Notes: a model not told the origin generated them from the sequence alone. Counted from the first letter of the stretch, positions 1-10,337 are shown. The stretch: DNA of 64,000 bases from an uncultured Kordiimonas sp. (GCA_947492375.1 CANLMI010000004.1:186001-250000); one strand, 5' to 3'. Program-made: numbers and translations.

Positions 1-27
1 GGATTGGGGCACTGGATACCTGAATAG
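1..27 (+). CDS. 3' end of an upstream gene, possibly YciI-like
   Basis: Only the last eight codons are inside the window, reading GLGHWIPE and then TAG. The gene would end 30 bases before the EVE-domain gene. In many alphaproteobacteria a YciI-family gene precedes an EVE-domain gene and YciI proteins can end in a similar WIP motif, so YciI is my guess. Eight residues cannot prove this; the open frame could also be chance. Confidence 0.3.
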   Translation, partial: GLGHWIPE

Positions 28-57
28 AATAACAGGTAATGATGTGTGGAGCGAACA

Positions 58-465
58 GTGGCATATTGGCTAGTAAAATCTGAACCTGGTGATTGGTCGT
101 GGGATAACCAGCTTGCGGTAGAGTATGAGCCTTGGGATGGTGTTAGAAACTTTCAAGCTCAGAAAAATATGCGCGCAATGAAAAACGGCGATAAGGTGTT
201 TTTCTATCATTCGGGTAAAGCAAAGGAAATCGTTGGTATATGTGAAGTGGTTCGTGAAGGGTATCCTGACCCAGATGATGAAACCAATAGATTTTGCTTG
301 GTCGACCTGAAAGCTATTCAATCTGTGACACCTATTTCCCTAGCGTCTATTAAGTCTGAAGCACAGCTTCAGGATATTGCCTTAGTGCGTCAACCCAGAT
401 TGTCGGTGATGCCAATTGATGAAGAAGCCTGGCACATAATTTTGAACATACAGCCCATTCAGTGA
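58..465 (+). CDS. EVE domain-containing protein
   Basis: A 135-residue protein that is a single EVE domain, the PUA-like fold found in thymocyte nuclear protein 1 and thought to bind modified bases in nucleic acids. The family signature is seen in YWLVKSEPGDW at the N-terminus, WDGVRNFQAQKNMR near residue 30 and the GDKVFFYHSG strand near residue 45. A GTG at 46 is also in frame, but GGAG at 48-51 lies six bases before the GTG at 58, and homologues begin with AYWLVKSEP, so 58 is preferred. The Rieske gene follows after four bases, so the two are probably cotranscribed. The cellular target is unknown. Confidence 0.85.
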   Translation: MAYWLVKSEPGDWSWDNQLAVEYEPWDGVRNFQAQKNMRAMKNGDKVFFYHSGKAKEIVGICEVVREGYPDPDDETNRFCLVDLKAIQSVTPISLASIKSEAQLQDIALVRQPRLSVMPIDEEAWHIILNIQPIQ

Positions 466-469
466 AATT

Positions 470-859
470 ATGGCAGTATCACCTGACTTAATGTTCTTGA
501 GTGATCATGTAGGCGGGCCGAAACCAGGCACTGTTTTGGCTTTGATTGATGATCTGCCGGATCATGGTGGTAAGTCATTGGATTTCAGGGTGGAAGAAGG
601 CCATTTAGTCAGTATATTTATCCAGAAAAAGGGTGACTGTGTTCAGGTATATCACAATCGATGCCCTCATGCAGGAACACCGCTTAATTTATTCAATGAT
701 AGATTTATGGACATAGAAAATGAAAGTTTGCTGTGCAGAACGCATGGAGCGAAGTTTGATTTTGAGACTGGTCAGTGTTTGTCTGGGCCATGCCGACAAG
801 AGTTTTTGAGGAAAGTTGCCTTTGAGGTTGATGCAAGTGGGCGCATTTTAAGTAAATAG
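470..859 (+). CDS. Rieske [2Fe-2S] domain protein
   Basis: A 129-residue soluble protein carrying one Rieske iron-sulfur domain. The cluster ligands are visible as C65-P-H67 and C89-x-x-H92, the usual CxH plus CxxH pair. No oxygenase catalytic domain or membrane anchor is attached, so it resembles stand-alone ferredoxin-like Rieske proteins such as those that feed electrons to oxygenases or nitrite reductase NirD-type proteins. It starts four bases after the EVE gene. The redox partner is not in the window. The gene is convergent with the lipoprotein gene, only six bases separating them. Confidence 0.85.
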   Translation: MAVSPDLMFLSDHVGGPKPGTVLALIDDLPDHGGKSLDFRVEEGHLVSIFIQKKGDCVQVYHNRCPHAGTPLNLFNDRFMDIENESLLCRTHGAKFDFETGQCLSGPCRQEFLRKVAFEVDASGRILSK

Positions 860-865
860 CCTTCT

Positions 866-1549
866 TTAGATCATCACTGTTCCTGATCGTCTTTGTTGCA
901 AGCGCGATGGCCGAGCAGGGTTATCCCCGGGGAATTCTAATGATGTAATACGCCAGTATACTTCTTTTCCATTAGAGTAGGAAACGCGCTTTAATACCAT
1001 TGAAATTTCAGGGGAGTAATAGACAGTTTCTGTTCGGCTACGTACACCCTCTGAGGTTTCAAACTCTTCTAATACGTTGATCACGAACACATTATAGCTT
1101 CGGTCGTCAATATTTAATGTTTGCTCGCTGACAACTTGCGCATTGATCCACAGGTTGAAACTGGTATTGGCTTCCAAAACGCGGGCTCTACCACGGAAAG
1201 TCGTCTTTTTTCCCACATCTAAAGGAAATATTTTTTCCATTTCAGCTGTATCAATATCAACTTCATAATTGAAAACCTGCCCGCCGCGATCATATTCCTG
1301 ACCGCTCAGTCTGAACAGCCCTCTATAATCTGTCTGACTAGAGCGAATTTGGTTATTAGAATATAATTCTTTTGTGACAAGCGTTTCATTAACCTCAACG
1401 ATTTTCATGACAATTTCTTCATTGTCACGCTTGATTATTGCATGTGTACCGCTGAGTGCGTTTGCTGTTAAAGGGGCTTTTGGAGCAAAGTCGCATGCCG
1501 TAATTAGCAACATTATGCTAAAAATTATTAAATACTGCATCGATCGCAT
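866..1549 (-). CDS. Putative lipoprotein of unknown function
   Basis: The N-terminus is a lipoprotein signal: a short basic start, a hydrophobic stretch and the lipobox LITAC. The rest is about 205 residues, rich in beta-type segments, with no family I recognise. The ATG at 1549 is preceded by GGAG with eight-base spacing; an ATG at 1573 with AAGG is also possible and would add eight residues. The mature protein probably sits in a membrane leaflet facing the periplasm. It does not form an obvious operon with a gene of known role. Confidence 0.65.
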   Translation of the reverse strand: MRSMQYLIIFSIMLLITACDFAPKAPLTANALSGTHAIIKRDNEEIVMKIVEVNETLVTKELYSNNQIRSSQTDYRGLFRLSGQEYDRGGQVFNYEVDIDTAEMEKIFPLDVGKKTTFRGRARVLEANTSFNLWINAQVVSEQTLNIDDRSYNVFVINVLEEFETSEGVRSRTETVYYSPEISMVLKRVSYSNGKEVYWRITSLEFPGDNPARPSRLQQRRSGTVMI

Positions 1550-1660
1550 GCAATGTGCTCCAGGGTGATTCATCTTATCCTTATCACCCTATAAGCGATT
1601 TAAAAAGAGTTGGTTGGCCGTAATCACCTTAACTTTAGTTCAGCTATAATGTGTAAGGTA

Positions 1661-2191
1661 TTAGATATTTGTTGTGCCTTTCTTCTTTCCAGCATTATTT
1701 TTTTCTGAATGACTGTTGAGGCGCGCCTGGGCCAAGCTGAGGTTGTTTTTGATAATATCAGATTTAGGTGAAAACTTTAGGCCCTTTTCATATTCAGAAA
1801 TTGCTTCTTTCAGCATGCCTGTCTCGAGGAAAATATTACCGCGATTGTTATAAAATCGCCAGTTCTGTGGGTAAATACGAATGGCTTTGTTGCAGTGGTT
1901 TAACGCTGTTTGCCAGATTTCTTCCATGATAAAGGCAACGCATAATCCATTATGGGCACGTGCTGTTTGCAGCCCGGTCAGGTCAGTTTTAAGGGCCCGT
2001 TCATATATTTTTTTTGCACCTAGACTATCTCCTTCTTCAAGTAGCGCCCGCCCTTTTTGTAATAATTGAGGAGAGCTAAACTTTAGCTCAAATATGGACT
2101 GTGCGAATGAAGGGTTATAATTGGCAGTACATACCGCAATCAAAATAGCTGAAGATATTCCTATGAAAATTTTTTGACAAATTTTGTGCAT
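1661..2191 (-). CDS. Exported TPR-repeat protein
   Basis: A 176-residue protein with a signal peptide (hydrophobic residues 8-24, likely cleavage after SFAQ) followed by tetratricopeptide repeats. Repeat features are seen in LQKGRALLEEGDSLGAKKIY, in the WRFYNNRGNIFLETG segment and in the following helix. Such small periplasmic TPR proteins usually act as protein-binding scaffolds. AAAGG lies eight bases before the ATG, and a perfect TATAAT (minus strand, 2223-2228) about 32 bases upstream may be its -10 box. Partner unknown. Confidence 0.7.
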   Translation of the reverse strand: MHKICQKIFIGISSAILIAVCTANYNPSFAQSIFELKFSSPQLLQKGRALLEEGDSLGAKKIYERALKTDLTGLQTARAHNGLCVAFIMEEIWQTALNHCNKAIRIYPQNWRFYNNRGNIFLETGMLKEAISEYEKGLKFSPKSDIIKNNLSLAQARLNSHSEKNNAGKKKGTTNI

Positions 2192-2263
2192 TTTCTTGAC
2201 CTTTCCGCTGATTCGTAAGTGAATTATACTATAAACTTGCGGAAATACCTAAAAACAGGTCGA

Positions 2264-2788
2264 TCAATTATCAACAGATAAAGACTTTGGTTTTGTAAAG
2301 CTTTCAAGCGTACCGCACCCCTGTGTGATCTCTGTATAAGAATTAATATTCAAGGTGATGTTTTGCAGCGTACCAGTTGGAAGGCGGTATTCCAGTTTGC
2401 GCCGTAGTGGAGCGTTTTGACCTTCGGTAAGCGTTAACCCGAGCATTTGTATGCCTGGGTTATGCCCAACAATCAGCAATGTATCGTATTTATCAGGACA
2501 GTTTGTGACGATACTTATTAAAGTTGATGCAGTCGCTTCATAAATGTCAGGAACATAATCAACAGGGCAAGAAAGGCCGCCCTGAGCAAGTAAAAGTGAC
2601 AGTGTCTGGCGGGTACGTTGGGCTGTTGAGCAATATATTATATCTGGATGAATGGTGTTATCAGCCATGTATGCCCCCATTTGTTGGGCATTATGCTGAC
2701 CGCGTTCGTTCAGAGGCCTTTCATGGTCCTCAAGTGTAAAGTCGTCCCAGTCTGACTTTGCATGCCTCAAAAGTAAAAGCTTCTTCAC
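2264..2788 (-). CDS. sixA: SixA-type histidine phosphatase
   Basis: A 174-residue member of the histidine phosphatase (phosphoglycerate mutase-like) superfamily, of the SixA branch that dephosphorylates phosphohistidine proteins. The active-site RHAKSDW places the nucleophile at H9; RPLNERG follows, and LLIVGHNPG gives the second histidine, H109. The start is a GTG with GAAGAGG five bases upstream. It lies 54 bases downstream of acs on the same strand, so the two may share a transcript. The real substrate could be a small phosphorylated compound rather than a phosphohistidine protein. Confidence 0.8.
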   Translation of the reverse strand: MKKLLLLRHAKSDWDDFTLEDHERPLNERGQHNAQQMGAYMADNTIHPDIIYCSTAQRTRQTLSLLLAQGGLSCPVDYVPDIYEATASTLISIVTNCPDKYDTLLIVGHNPGIQMLGLTLTEGQNAPLRRKLEYRLPTGTLQNITLNINSYTEITQGCGTLESFTKPKSLSVDN

Positions 2789-2842
2789 GCCGGCCTCTTC
2801 ATGTTAATAAGATACATGCAAATAATCCCCTTATCGATTACC

Positions 2843-4780
2843 TTATTTATTCATTCTATTTTCAATAAGGTCATTAACGACAGCAGGCTCTGCTAATGTT
2901 GATGTGTCACCCAAGTTTGAGAATTCATTCTCGGCAATTTTCCTGAGTATACGCCGCATAATTTTACCTGATCGTGTTTTAGGAAGACCGGGTGCAAATT
3001 GTATAAGGTCAGGTGTTGCGATAGGGCCAATTTCCTGTCTCACCCACCCTACAAGGCTAGCTCTTAATTCTTCGCTTGGTTCGATGCCTGCTGGTGGTGT
3101 AACAAATGCATAAATTCCTTGTCCTTTTATGTCGTGCGGATATCCGACCACAGCTGCTTCGCTTACACCTTCATGAGCTACTAATGCTGATTCTACTTCG
3201 GCGGTTCCCATACGATGGCCAGAAACATTAATCACATCATCAACGCGGCCTGTTATCCAGTAATAGCCATCTTCATCGCGGCGACAGCCATCACCAGTGA
3301 AATACAAACCTTTATATGTTGAAAAATAGGTTTGCTTAAAGCGTTCGTGATCGCCGTAAACGGTACGCATTTGGCCGGGCCAACTATCTTTGATGACTAA
3401 GTTGCCGCTGGTGGCACCTTCGAGAAAGTTTCCTTCTGTATCAACAAGGGCCGGCTCTACGCCAAACATAGGCAAGGTTGCAGAGCCTGGTTTGAGGTCT
3501 GTGGCGCCGGGCATTGGGCTGATCATAGCGCCCCCTGTTTCGGTTTGCCACCATGTATCCACAATCGGGCAGCGTTCATCGCCAACTGTTTTATAATACC
3601 ATTGCCATGCCTCTGGGTTTATGGGTTCACCGACAGTTCCAAGCAGCCTTATCGAGGAACGGTCATGGGCCTTAACGGGTTCGTCACCGAGGCGCATAAG
3701 CGCACGAATTGCAGTGGGTGCAGTATAGAAAATATTCACTTTATGCTTTGCGCACACTTCCCAGAAGCGCCCTGCATCGGGGTATGTTGGTACACCCTCA
3801 AATAAAAGGGTTGTGGCGCCGTTTGCAAGAGGGCCATATACAATATAGGTATGGCCTGTTACCCAGCCAACATCGGCACTGCACCAATAAATATCTCCCT
3901 CTTTGTAATCAAATACATACTGGTGGGTCATTGATGCCCAAACCATATAGCCGCCAGTTGTGTGTAATACGCCCTTTGGTTGGCCTGTAGAACCGGATGT
4001 ATATAAAATGAAAAGAGGGTCTTCAGCCTTCATCTCTTCTGGTGGGCAGTTTTCGTCAACTGTTTGGGTCGCTTCGTGATGCCATATATCACGTTTACTA
4101 TCCCATCCAATATGGCCACCAGTTCGTTTGATAACGAGGACTGTATCAACATCAGGGCATTGTTCTAATGCCATATCTGTATTCGCTTTTAGGGGAACAG
4201 TTTTACCGCCGCGCAGGCCTTCGTCAGCTGTGATTACGCAGGTTGATGCGCAGTCGATAATACGGCCTGCAAGTGCATCAGGCGAGAAGCCACCAAATAC
4301 GACAGAATGAACCGCGCCTATTCTGGTACATGCTAACATCGCGTATGCGGCCTCAGGTATCATCGGCATATATATTGTAACGCGGTCACCTTTTTTAACA
4401 CCGCGTGATTTCAGAATATTTGCCATGATACAAACTTCGCGGTGCAGGTCTGCGTATGTTATGTTTTTACTGTCTGTTGGGTCATCACCTTCCCAAATAA
4501 TGGCGGTATCATTAGCGCGTTTGGGCAAGTGTCTGTCGATACAGTTTGCAGATGCGTTTAAGGTACCATCTTCAAACCACTTAATACTGATATCGCCGTT
4601 AAAATTGGTATTTTTAACGATAGAAAAGTCTTGTATCCAATCGATACGCTTTGCTTCACTGCGCCAGAACTGGTCGGGGTCGTTTATCGATTGCGTATAG
4701 CGTTCTTGATATTGTTCTTTTGTATTGAAAGTGTTCGTCAAAGCACTGTCTTTGATCGCAATAATTCGCTCGTTATTCAT
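2843..4780 (-). CDS. acs: Acetyl-CoA synthetase
   Basis: A 645-residue AMP-forming acetyl-CoA synthetase, which activates acetate with ATP and CoA in the cytoplasm. Full length for the family. The adenylation P-loop [13 protein letters not shown], the [12 protein letters not shown] and WWQTETGG motifs, and the C-terminal [10 protein letters not shown] with the catalytic and acetylation-regulated lysine are all present. The sequence matches acetyl rather than propionyl enzymes in overall pattern, including the tryptophan of the WWQTE motif. It is followed by sixA and preceded by a methyltransferase gene on the same strand. Confidence 0.95.
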   Translation of the reverse strand: MNNERIIAIKDSALTNTFNTKEQYQERYTQSINDPDQFWRSEAKRIDWIQDFSIVKNTNFNGDISIKWFEDGTLNASANCIDRHLPKRANDTAIIWEGDDPTDSKNITYADLHREVCIMANILKSRGVKKGDRVTIYMPMIPEAAYAMLACTRIGAVHSVVFGGFSPDALAGRIIDCASTCVITADEGLRGGKTVPLKANTDMALEQCPDVDTVLVIKRTGGHIGWDSKRDIWHHEATQTVDENCPPEEMKAEDPLFILYTSGSTGQPKGVLHTTGGYMVWASMTHQYVFDYKEGDIYWCSADVGWVTGHTYIVYGPLANGATTLLFEGVPTYPDAGRFWEVCAKHKVNIFYTAPTAIRALMRLGDEPVKAHDRSSIRLLGTVGEPINPEAWQWYYKTVGDERCPIVDTWWQTETGGAMISPMPGATDLKPGSATLPMFGVEPALVDTEGNFLEGATSGNLVIKDSWPGQMRTVYGDHERFKQTYFSTYKGLYFTGDGCRRDEDGYYWITGRVDDVINVSGHRMGTAEVESALVAHEGVSEAAVVGYPHDIKGQGIYAFVTPPAGIEPSEELRASLVGWVRQEIGPIATPDLIQFAPGLPKTRSGKIMRRILRKIAENEFSNLGDTSTLAEPAVVNDLIENRMNK

Positions 4781-4881
4781 GTATAATCCCGCCCTTATAA
4801 AACATTATTTGATTTTGAAAGGGATTTGATCAGACTGCAAGCATGATCTTTGAATATTGATGAAATATTAGGAGGGATGTT

Positions 4882-5892
4882 TTACCAGTCAGACATGCCG
4901 CCGGGGCCACCTGCTTTTTTATTGGCGACAATACGCAGTAATTGTAGATCACCGCTCTCTAACATTTTCTTTCTGCGTGCCCAAAATTCGGCTTCTCGCA
5001 TTAATGTTTGAATTTTTTTAGTTCCATCATCTTCTTTTGCCAATTTCGCAGCTACTTGGTCCGCGCCGGCCCATGCCTGATTAATCATATCAATATATTG
5101 TTGGCTGATATCTTCTGATACGCGGACTTGAAGGTTATGTTTTTTCAATATACTTTTAAGCTCGTCTGCCGTTACAGGATAAGGCGTTGTTCGTTCTCCT
5201 ACTTTCCATTCCTTATAACTGTCACTTGATAAAATCTGTTCATTGCTGATGACATAATCGGTAATCAACATGAGACCACCTGGCTTGAGTTTTTCCTCTA
5301 TAGCCGCGATCATCTTCGTTTTATTTTGGATAGTAAACAGAGCCTCTTTAGCGAGTGCGCGATCAAATTTACGTTCAAATTCCTCTATTTCTTCAGGGCT
5401 ATATTGAGCAATCACGGCCTTGCGTTCTAGCCCTGCCATTTTTGACATTTCCTGAGCTTTTTCAACGAGCACTGATGATTCTTCGTACCCTGTCATCCAT
5501 ACGCCAAACTCTTCAGCTAGGACGCGTGCGGGCCCTCCGAGGCTGGCACCAATTTGAAGCATCGACATCTCTGGACTAAGGGCTAAAAGTTTGGATAGGG
5601 CAACAATATATTCGGGCCCTCCGGGGCCGCAGTAACCGTCTCCCCAAATATACTGGGCAATATCAACGGCCTCTTCATTCCAGCCTTGGTCTTCTTCCTG
5701 TGTTTCTGAAGGGTCTATTGTTCGTGTGGCGAGATCAATTTTTTCAGGTTCAAGGGAAGGGCGGTCACCTTCTAGGCCATCTCCTTGAGCTAACAGTCTT
5801 AATCTGAGCTCTTCAGGGTCATAGCCTTCCCACCACGCCTTCAAGCGCAGTTTCCATGGCAGTTTAACCTTTTTCTCGTCAGGTGAAGACAT
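4882..5892 (-). CDS. SAM-dependent methyltransferase
   Basis: A 336-residue protein with a central class I methyltransferase fold. The SAM-binding loop is LQIGASLGGPARVLAEEFG at about residue 120, and the acidic residue after the second strand (TGYEES) and the later PGGLMLITDYV strand are visible. An N-terminal extension of about 90 residues, rich in charged residues and tryptophan, is not part of the fold. The ATG at 5892 is chosen over an in-frame TTG at 5910, which has no ribosome site. The substrate cannot be named from sequence; it lies between acs and pheT on the same strand but with separate spacers. Confidence 0.7.
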   Translation of the reverse strand: MSSPDEKKVKLPWKLRLKAWWEGYDPEELRLRLLAQGDGLEGDRPSLEPEKIDLATRTIDPSETQEEDQGWNEEAVDIAQYIWGDGYCGPGGPEYIVALSKLLALSPEMSMLQIGASLGGPARVLAEEFGVWMTGYEESSVLVEKAQEMSKMAGLERKAVIAQYSPEEIEEFERKFDRALAKEALFTIQNKTKMIAAIEEKLKPGGLMLITDYVISNEQILSSDSYKEWKVGERTTPYPVTADELKSILKKHNLQVRVSEDISQQYIDMINQAWAGADQVAAKLAKEDDGTKKIQTLMREAEFWARRKKMLESGDLQLLRIVANKKAGGPGGMSDW

Positions 5893-5994
5893 GATGAATG
5901 TTGACCACAATTATTTAAATTGTACGAAAGATGACCAGTATTCCTGATTTTGTTGCGTACTATTAACCTCTCATTATTACTATGAAAGAGGAAT

Positions 5995-6013
5995 GGGGCT
6001 AATATCAAGCCCC
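5995..6013 (-). terminator. Hairpin terminator after pheT
   Basis: Perfect 6-bp stem (GGGGCT / AGCCCC) with a seven-base loop, 24 bases past the pheT stop on the minus strand, followed by a pyrimidine-rich ATTCCTCTTTC tail. It probably ends the rpmI-rplT-pheS-pheT transcription unit. Confidence 0.6.
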
Positions 6014-6036
6014 GATTCGCATTTTTATTGTTCTGG

Positions 6037-8436
6037 TTAGCTTCTCAGGGTCGCTCCAGTTGCCTTTTTCGCAGCATTGCATATTTCTTCAGCAATCGCA
6101 TCCAGTATCTGATCCGTAAATGTTTCCTTTGATGGCTCTAACGTTGCAGTAACAGCAAGGGACTTTTGCCCCTCTGGTACGCCTTTACCTTCGTAGATAT
6201 CAAATATGTTAACGTCAGAGATAACGTTTTTATCTGCGCCCTTGATGGCTTTAAGGAGTGTGCCAGCTGTGATATTTTTGTCTAACAGGAACGCAAAATC
6301 GCGTTTTACAGATTGTAGATTTGAAACGTGCAAGGCGCCTTTGGCAGCCCCTGATTTTTTGGGAGCCGGAACATTACCAATGAATATCTCAAAACCAACC
6401 GCTGGTCCATTGACATCGAGCTCTTTCAAAACACGCGGGTGTATTTCCCCGAAGTTAGCCAGAATATTTTTAGGGCCAAGTCTCAGAGTTCCTGAGCGCC
6501 CCGGGTGGTAATAAGCAGGTGCTTCAGCATATACTTGCAGATTACCAGTTGGTGCACCAATTGCCTCCAAAGCAGCTATTGCATCTGCTTTCGCGTCAAA
6601 AACAGAAACAGCCTCTACATCTGTATCCCAGTGCCGCGCTGCATTCTTACCAGTTCGTATGCCTGTCGCGACAAGCAATTGCCCTTTTTCGCTATCATCA
6701 AGATAAGCAGGGCCAACTTCAAACAACTGCATATTTTCAACACCGCGATCATGATTGCGCTGAGCAGCCTGCAATAGGTTTGCGAGGATGCTTGGGCGCA
6801 TATAATCGAGCTCGGAAGAGATTGGATTGTCAACGATCAACGCATCAGTTGTATCCGCGAATAGGGCAGCATCTTTTTGGCGCATGAATGACCATGTCAC
6901 AGCTTCAAATAGGCCTTCGCTTGCGAGGCGGCGTTTGATAGCCCGCGCACGTTTTTGCTGAAGGCTGAGCGTAGAACCTGCTTTGTGGTTAATATCGGGT
7001 AACTGAACGGATGGGATGTTATCATAGCCGTTGATACGCAGTACTTCTTCTACGATATCAGCCTCACCGTCAATATCACGGCGCCAGCTAGGCACATGAA
7101 TAGTCAGTGGCGACCCATCTGTTACCTCAAAACCAAGTTTTGTTAGTATTGATTTTGATGTGTTTGCATCAATATCCATACCGCCAAGAGTTTTGACGCG
7201 GTCCGGACGGAATGAAACGGTTCTTTTCCATTCAGGTGTGCTACCTGCTTCAAACATCGTGCTCGCGCTGCCGCCGCAGTGGTCCAAAATCATTTGGCTT
7301 GCGATCGCTAGGCCTCGATAGAGAAAATCGGGGTCTACGCCGCGCTCGAAGCGGTAGCGAGCATCCGTGATGATATTATGTTCACGGCCGGTCATTGCGG
7401 TACGGATAGGGTCAAAATAGGCAACTTCAAGAACAACATTTTTTGTTGTTTCAGTGCAACCGCTATCAAGGCCACCAATAATTCCGCCGAAACCCAGAAT
7501 ATTTTCATCATCAGCAATAACGGTTTCGCCGCCATTACATGTATATTCCTTATCGTCGAGTGCTGTGAATTTTTCGCCTTTGTTTGCGAGGCGTGCCTGC
7601 AAATTACCCTTTAATTTGTCAGCATCATAGACATGTAAGGGACGCCCGAGGTCGATGGAGATATAATTTGTAACATCCACGAGTGCGGAAATTGGCTTTT
7701 GTCCGACTGCTTTCAAACGAGCCTTCAGCCAATCAGGGCTTTCGCCGTTCTTCACGTCTGTGAACGTGCGGCCAATGAAATGCGAGCATGCGTTTGAGGC
7801 ATCGTCAGGGAGATTAATTTCTGCAACAGTTTGGCTAGCTGTGTTGCTTGCAATATCCATTGTCGTTGGCGTTTTTAACGTACCAAGACCTGCCGCCGCA
7901 AGATCACGGGCAATACCATAAACGCCTAAACAATCTTGACGGTTCGGTGTGATAGCAATTTCAATGACAGGGTCATCAAGCTTGGCCCATTTGACATAGC
8001 TTTCACCTACTGGCGCATCAGTATCGAGGTCAAGGATACCGTCATGATCTTCACCAAGTTCAAGCTCGGCGGCAGAACACATCATACCGTTTGACTCGAC
8101 ACCGCGCACCTTCCTGAGTGCAAGCGTGACATCAAGGCCTGGCACATAATCACCGGGGCGACCAAGTACCGCCCGCATACCTTTACGCGCGTTGGGAGCA
8201 CCGCAAACAACAGTGATTGTTTCGCTACCTGTATTAACTGTGCATACCTTCAGCTTATCCGCATCAGGGTGTTTAACGGCATCGACAACTTCAGCAATCG
8301 TGAAAGCGCCCAACTTGTCAGAAGGGTCTGTAACGTCCTCAACCTCGAGGCCGATTGCATTCAGTGTATCCAGAATTTCCTGAAGGCCCGCATCTGTATC
8401 CAGATAATCCTTCAGCCAATTTAAGGTGAACTTCAT
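6037..8436 (-). CDS. pheT: Phenylalanine--tRNA ligase beta subunit
   Basis: A 799-residue beta subunit of the (alpha-beta)2 phenylalanyl-tRNA synthetase. In order: N-terminal [12 protein letters not shown] motif, the EMAP-like tRNA-binding fold (about residues 40-150, with VVCGAPNARKGM), the B3/B4 editing region, the B5 domain near 400-475, the catalytic-like core and the C-terminal FDX-ACB anticodon-binding domain (about 705-799, beginning near VSNLQSVKRDFAFLL). Its ATG overlaps the pheS stop as TAATG, so translation is coupled to pheS. Confidence 0.97.
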   Translation of the reverse strand: MKFTLNWLKDYLDTDAGLQEILDTLNAIGLEVEDVTDPSDKLGAFTIAEVVDAVKHPDADKLKVCTVNTGSETITVVCGAPNARKGMRAVLGRPGDYVPGLDVTLALRKVRGVESNGMMCSAAELELGEDHDGILDLDTDAPVGESYVKWAKLDDPVIEIAITPNRQDCLGVYGIARDLAAAGLGTLKTPTTMDIASNTASQTVAEINLPDDASNACSHFIGRTFTDVKNGESPDWLKARLKAVGQKPISALVDVTNYISIDLGRPLHVYDADKLKGNLQARLANKGEKFTALDDKEYTCNGGETVIADDENILGFGGIIGGLDSGCTETTKNVVLEVAYFDPIRTAMTGREHNIITDARYRFERGVDPDFLYRGLAIASQMILDHCGGSASTMFEAGSTPEWKRTVSFRPDRVKTLGGMDIDANTSKSILTKLGFEVTDGSPLTIHVPSWRRDIDGEADIVEEVLRINGYDNIPSVQLPDINHKAGSTLSLQQKRARAIKRRLASEGLFEAVTWSFMRQKDAALFADTTDALIVDNPISSELDYMRPSILANLLQAAQRNHDRGVENMQLFEVGPAYLDDSEKGQLLVATGIRTGKNAARHWDTDVEAVSVFDAKADAIAALEAIGAPTGNLQVYAEAPAYYHPGRSGTLRLGPKNILANFGEIHPRVLKELDVNGPAVGFEIFIGNVPAPKKSGAAKGALHVSNLQSVKRDFAFLLDKNITAGTLLKAIKGADKNVISDVNIFDIYEGKGVPEGQKSLAVTATLEPSKETFTDQILDAIAEEICNAAKKATGATLRS

Positions 8437-9512
8437 TAGCTTAATCCCCCTGCGATCGTTGGTATATTGAGGGCTGAAAAGCCATAATGACGAAGCCAGC
8501 GCAGGTCGCTGTCAAAGAATGCGCGAAGGTCATTCATGCCGTATTTGAGCATTGCTAGGCGGTCGATACCGCAGCCAAAGGCAAAGCCCTGATATACACT
8601 CGGATCAAGGTCGCAGGCCTCCAATACCTTGCGGTGCACCATGCCGGAGCCTAGAACTTCAAGCCAGTCGTTTCCATCGCCGATTTTAACCGTGCCGCCT
8701 TCAAAACTGCATTGAACATCAACTTCCATCGATGGTTCAGTGAATGGGAAATAGCTTGGACGTAGGCGCAGGGTAACTGCATCTACCTCGAAGAAGGCTT
8801 TCAAGAAAGCCTCTAACGTACCCTTCAGGTGGCCAAGGTGTGTGTCTTTGTCAATTACAAGCCCCTCAACCTGATGGAACATCGGCGTGTGGGTCGCATC
8901 TGAATCAGATCGGTATGTTCGCCCGGGCGCAATAATGCGAATAGGCGGTTCTTTATTCACCATTGTTCTGATTTGAACAGGGCTTGTGTGTGTGCGCAGT
9001 ACCTTCCTGTCACCATTTGCATCAGGCTTTAGATAGAAAGTATCATGCATTTGACGTGCTGGGTGCTCTTCAGGAATGTTAAGCGCTGTGAAGTTGTAAA
9101 AATCCGTCTCTAGGTCTGGCCCTTCAGCGACATCAAAACCAAGGCTTGCAAAAATCTCTGCAATTTCGTCCATCACCTGACTGATCGGATGAATGCTTCC
9201 TTGCTGACGGTCACGTGGTGGCAGTGTGACATCAAGTTTTTCTTCCAGGAGGCGCGCATTAAGGGCGACTTCTTCAAGTGTTGCTTTTCTATCAGCAATT
9301 TCGTTCGCGATATCAGTCTTTAGCGCATTGAGGATAGGCCCCATTTCCTTGCGCTCTTCAGGTGTCATACCACCAAGGCCTTTCATAAGGCCTGATACAC
9401 TTCCCTTTTTACCTAAGGAAGAAACACGAATTTCTTCTAGAGTATCGAGATTTTCAGACGCCGCAATTGCGGATGTAATCTCGGTTTTTAATTTCTCAAT
9501 ATCTTGCTGCAT
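8436..9512 (-). CDS. pheS: Phenylalanine--tRNA ligase alpha subunit
   Basis: A 358-residue alpha (catalytic) subunit of phenylalanyl-tRNA synthetase. The N-terminal coiled coil ([12 protein letters not shown] onward), motif 1 near [10 protein letters not shown], motif 2 ([21 protein letters not shown]) and motif 3 ([14 protein letters not shown]) are all present. An open frame extends to 9587, but family alignment and the coiled-coil start favour the ATG at 9512. A terminator-like hairpin separates it from rplT, so part of its expression may come from readthrough or a separate promoter. Confidence 0.97.
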   Translation of the reverse strand: MQQDIEKLKTEITSAIAASENLDTLEEIRVSSLGKKGSVSGLMKGLGGMTPEERKEMGPILNALKTDIANEIADRKATLEEVALNARLLEEKLDVTLPPRDRQQGSIHPISQVMDEIAEIFASLGFDVAEGPDLETDFYNFTALNIPEEHPARQMHDTFYLKPDANGDRKVLRTHTSPVQIRTMVNKEPPIRIIAPGRTYRSDSDATHTPMFHQVEGLVIDKDTHLGHLKGTLEAFLKAFFEVDAVTLRLRPSYFPFTEPSMEVDVQCSFEGGTVKIGDGNDWLEVLGSGMVHRKVLEACDLDPSVYQGFAFGCGIDRLAMLKYGMNDLRAFFDSDLRWLRHYGFSALNIPTIAGGLS

Positions 9513-9589
9513 GATGTTCCAACGCGCTTGATGATTAGGGTTATTTTTATGTGATACTGGTTTCTTGCATTTTACGGCATTACGCAAGC

Positions 9590-9619
9590 AAAAAGGGGCC
9601 CAGCCAGCGGCTAGACCCC
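9590..9619 (-). terminator. Terminator-like hairpin between rplT and pheS
   Basis: On the minus strand an 11-bp stem, GGGGTCTAGCC with GGCTGGGCCCC (two G-U pairs), closes a three-base loop and is followed at once by TTTTT. It sits 37 bases past the rplT stop and about 80 bases before the pheS start. It looks like an intrinsic terminator that partly uncouples ribosomal protein and synthetase expression; I found no phenylalanine-rich leader peptide next to it. Confidence 0.7.
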
Positions 9620-9655
9620 TCTTTAACGTTGTTGCCGATTATTCAGCGAACCAGT

Positions 9656-10015
9656 TTATTCAGCGAGAGCGGTCTTTGCCTGAGCAACGAGCGCTTCAAA
9701 TGCCTGTGGTTCGTTAATCGCAATATCGCTGAGTACTTTACGGTCAAGCTCAATGCCAGCAAGCTTAAGGCCGTGCATAAACTGTCCATAAGGTAATCCA
9801 AGTGCACGTGCACCAGCGTTAATACGCTGAATCCATAGAGCGCGGAAAGTACGCTTGCGAGCCTTACGGTCGCGGTATGCATACTGGCCAGCCTTCTCTA
9901 CAGCTTGACGAGCAACTTTGATGGTATTTTTACGACGGCCACGGTAGCCCTTGGCTTCCTCAATGACCTTTTTGTGACGAGCGTGCGATGTGACGCCCCG
10001 TTTAACGCGTGCCAT
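9656..10015 (-). CDS. rplT: 50S ribosomal protein L20
   Basis: A 119-residue basic protein matching L20 along its full length: [17 protein letters not shown] at the N-terminus, [33 protein letters not shown] and the [19 protein letters not shown]-terminal fold. L20 binds 23S rRNA early in large-subunit assembly and can repress its own operon by binding mRNA. The gene lies 37 bases after rpmI. The usual upstream infC is not beside it. Confidence 0.98.
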   Translation of the reverse strand: MARVKRGVTSHARHKKVIEEAKGYRGRRKNTIKVARQAVEKAGQYAYRDRKARKRTFRALWIQRINAGARALGLPYGQFMHGLKLAGIELDRKVLSDIAINEPQAFEALVAQAKTALAE

Positions 10016-10052
10016 GTTTCTAGTCTCCTAAACCTTGATTGCGTGCCGGGCC

Positions 10053-10256
10053 TTAGCCGTATGGCAGGAATTTCTTAACGATGTTGGCGTCACAATCGTT
10101 TAGGATCGTTGTACCACGTTGGTTACGGATTTGCTTGTTGGTCCGTTTGATCATGCCGTGCTGTTTACCAGCCTGGCTTGCACGTACCTTGCCTTTGGCA
10201 GTCAAGCTGAAACGCTTTTTCGCGCCAGATTTTGTCTTCATCTTGGGCATTTTCAT
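10053..10256 (-). CDS. rpmI: 50S ribosomal protein L35
   Basis: A 67-residue, strongly basic protein that matches L35: [19 protein letters not shown] at the N-terminus and [21 protein letters not shown] at the C-terminus. It is the first gene of the unit with rplT, pheS and pheT. TGAGGAATGAAA upstream supplies the ribosome site, and a sigma70-like promoter sits about 85 bases upstream. Confidence 0.97.
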   Translation of the reverse strand: MKMPKMKTKSGAKKRFSLTAKGKVRASQAGKQHGMIKRTNKQIRNQRGTTILNDCDANIVKKFLPYG

Positions 10257-10337
10257 TCCTCACATTCAGTAAAGAGTGTTACTTCTGAACAATCGCGGCA
10301 GCCCTTTAATTCAGCCGGATTATTCGACGGAACGCGG

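Noticed and set aside
6505-6887. Two overlapping plus-strand frames within pheT
   Set aside because: They overlap each other and lie in the middle of a full-length pheT; no start signal.
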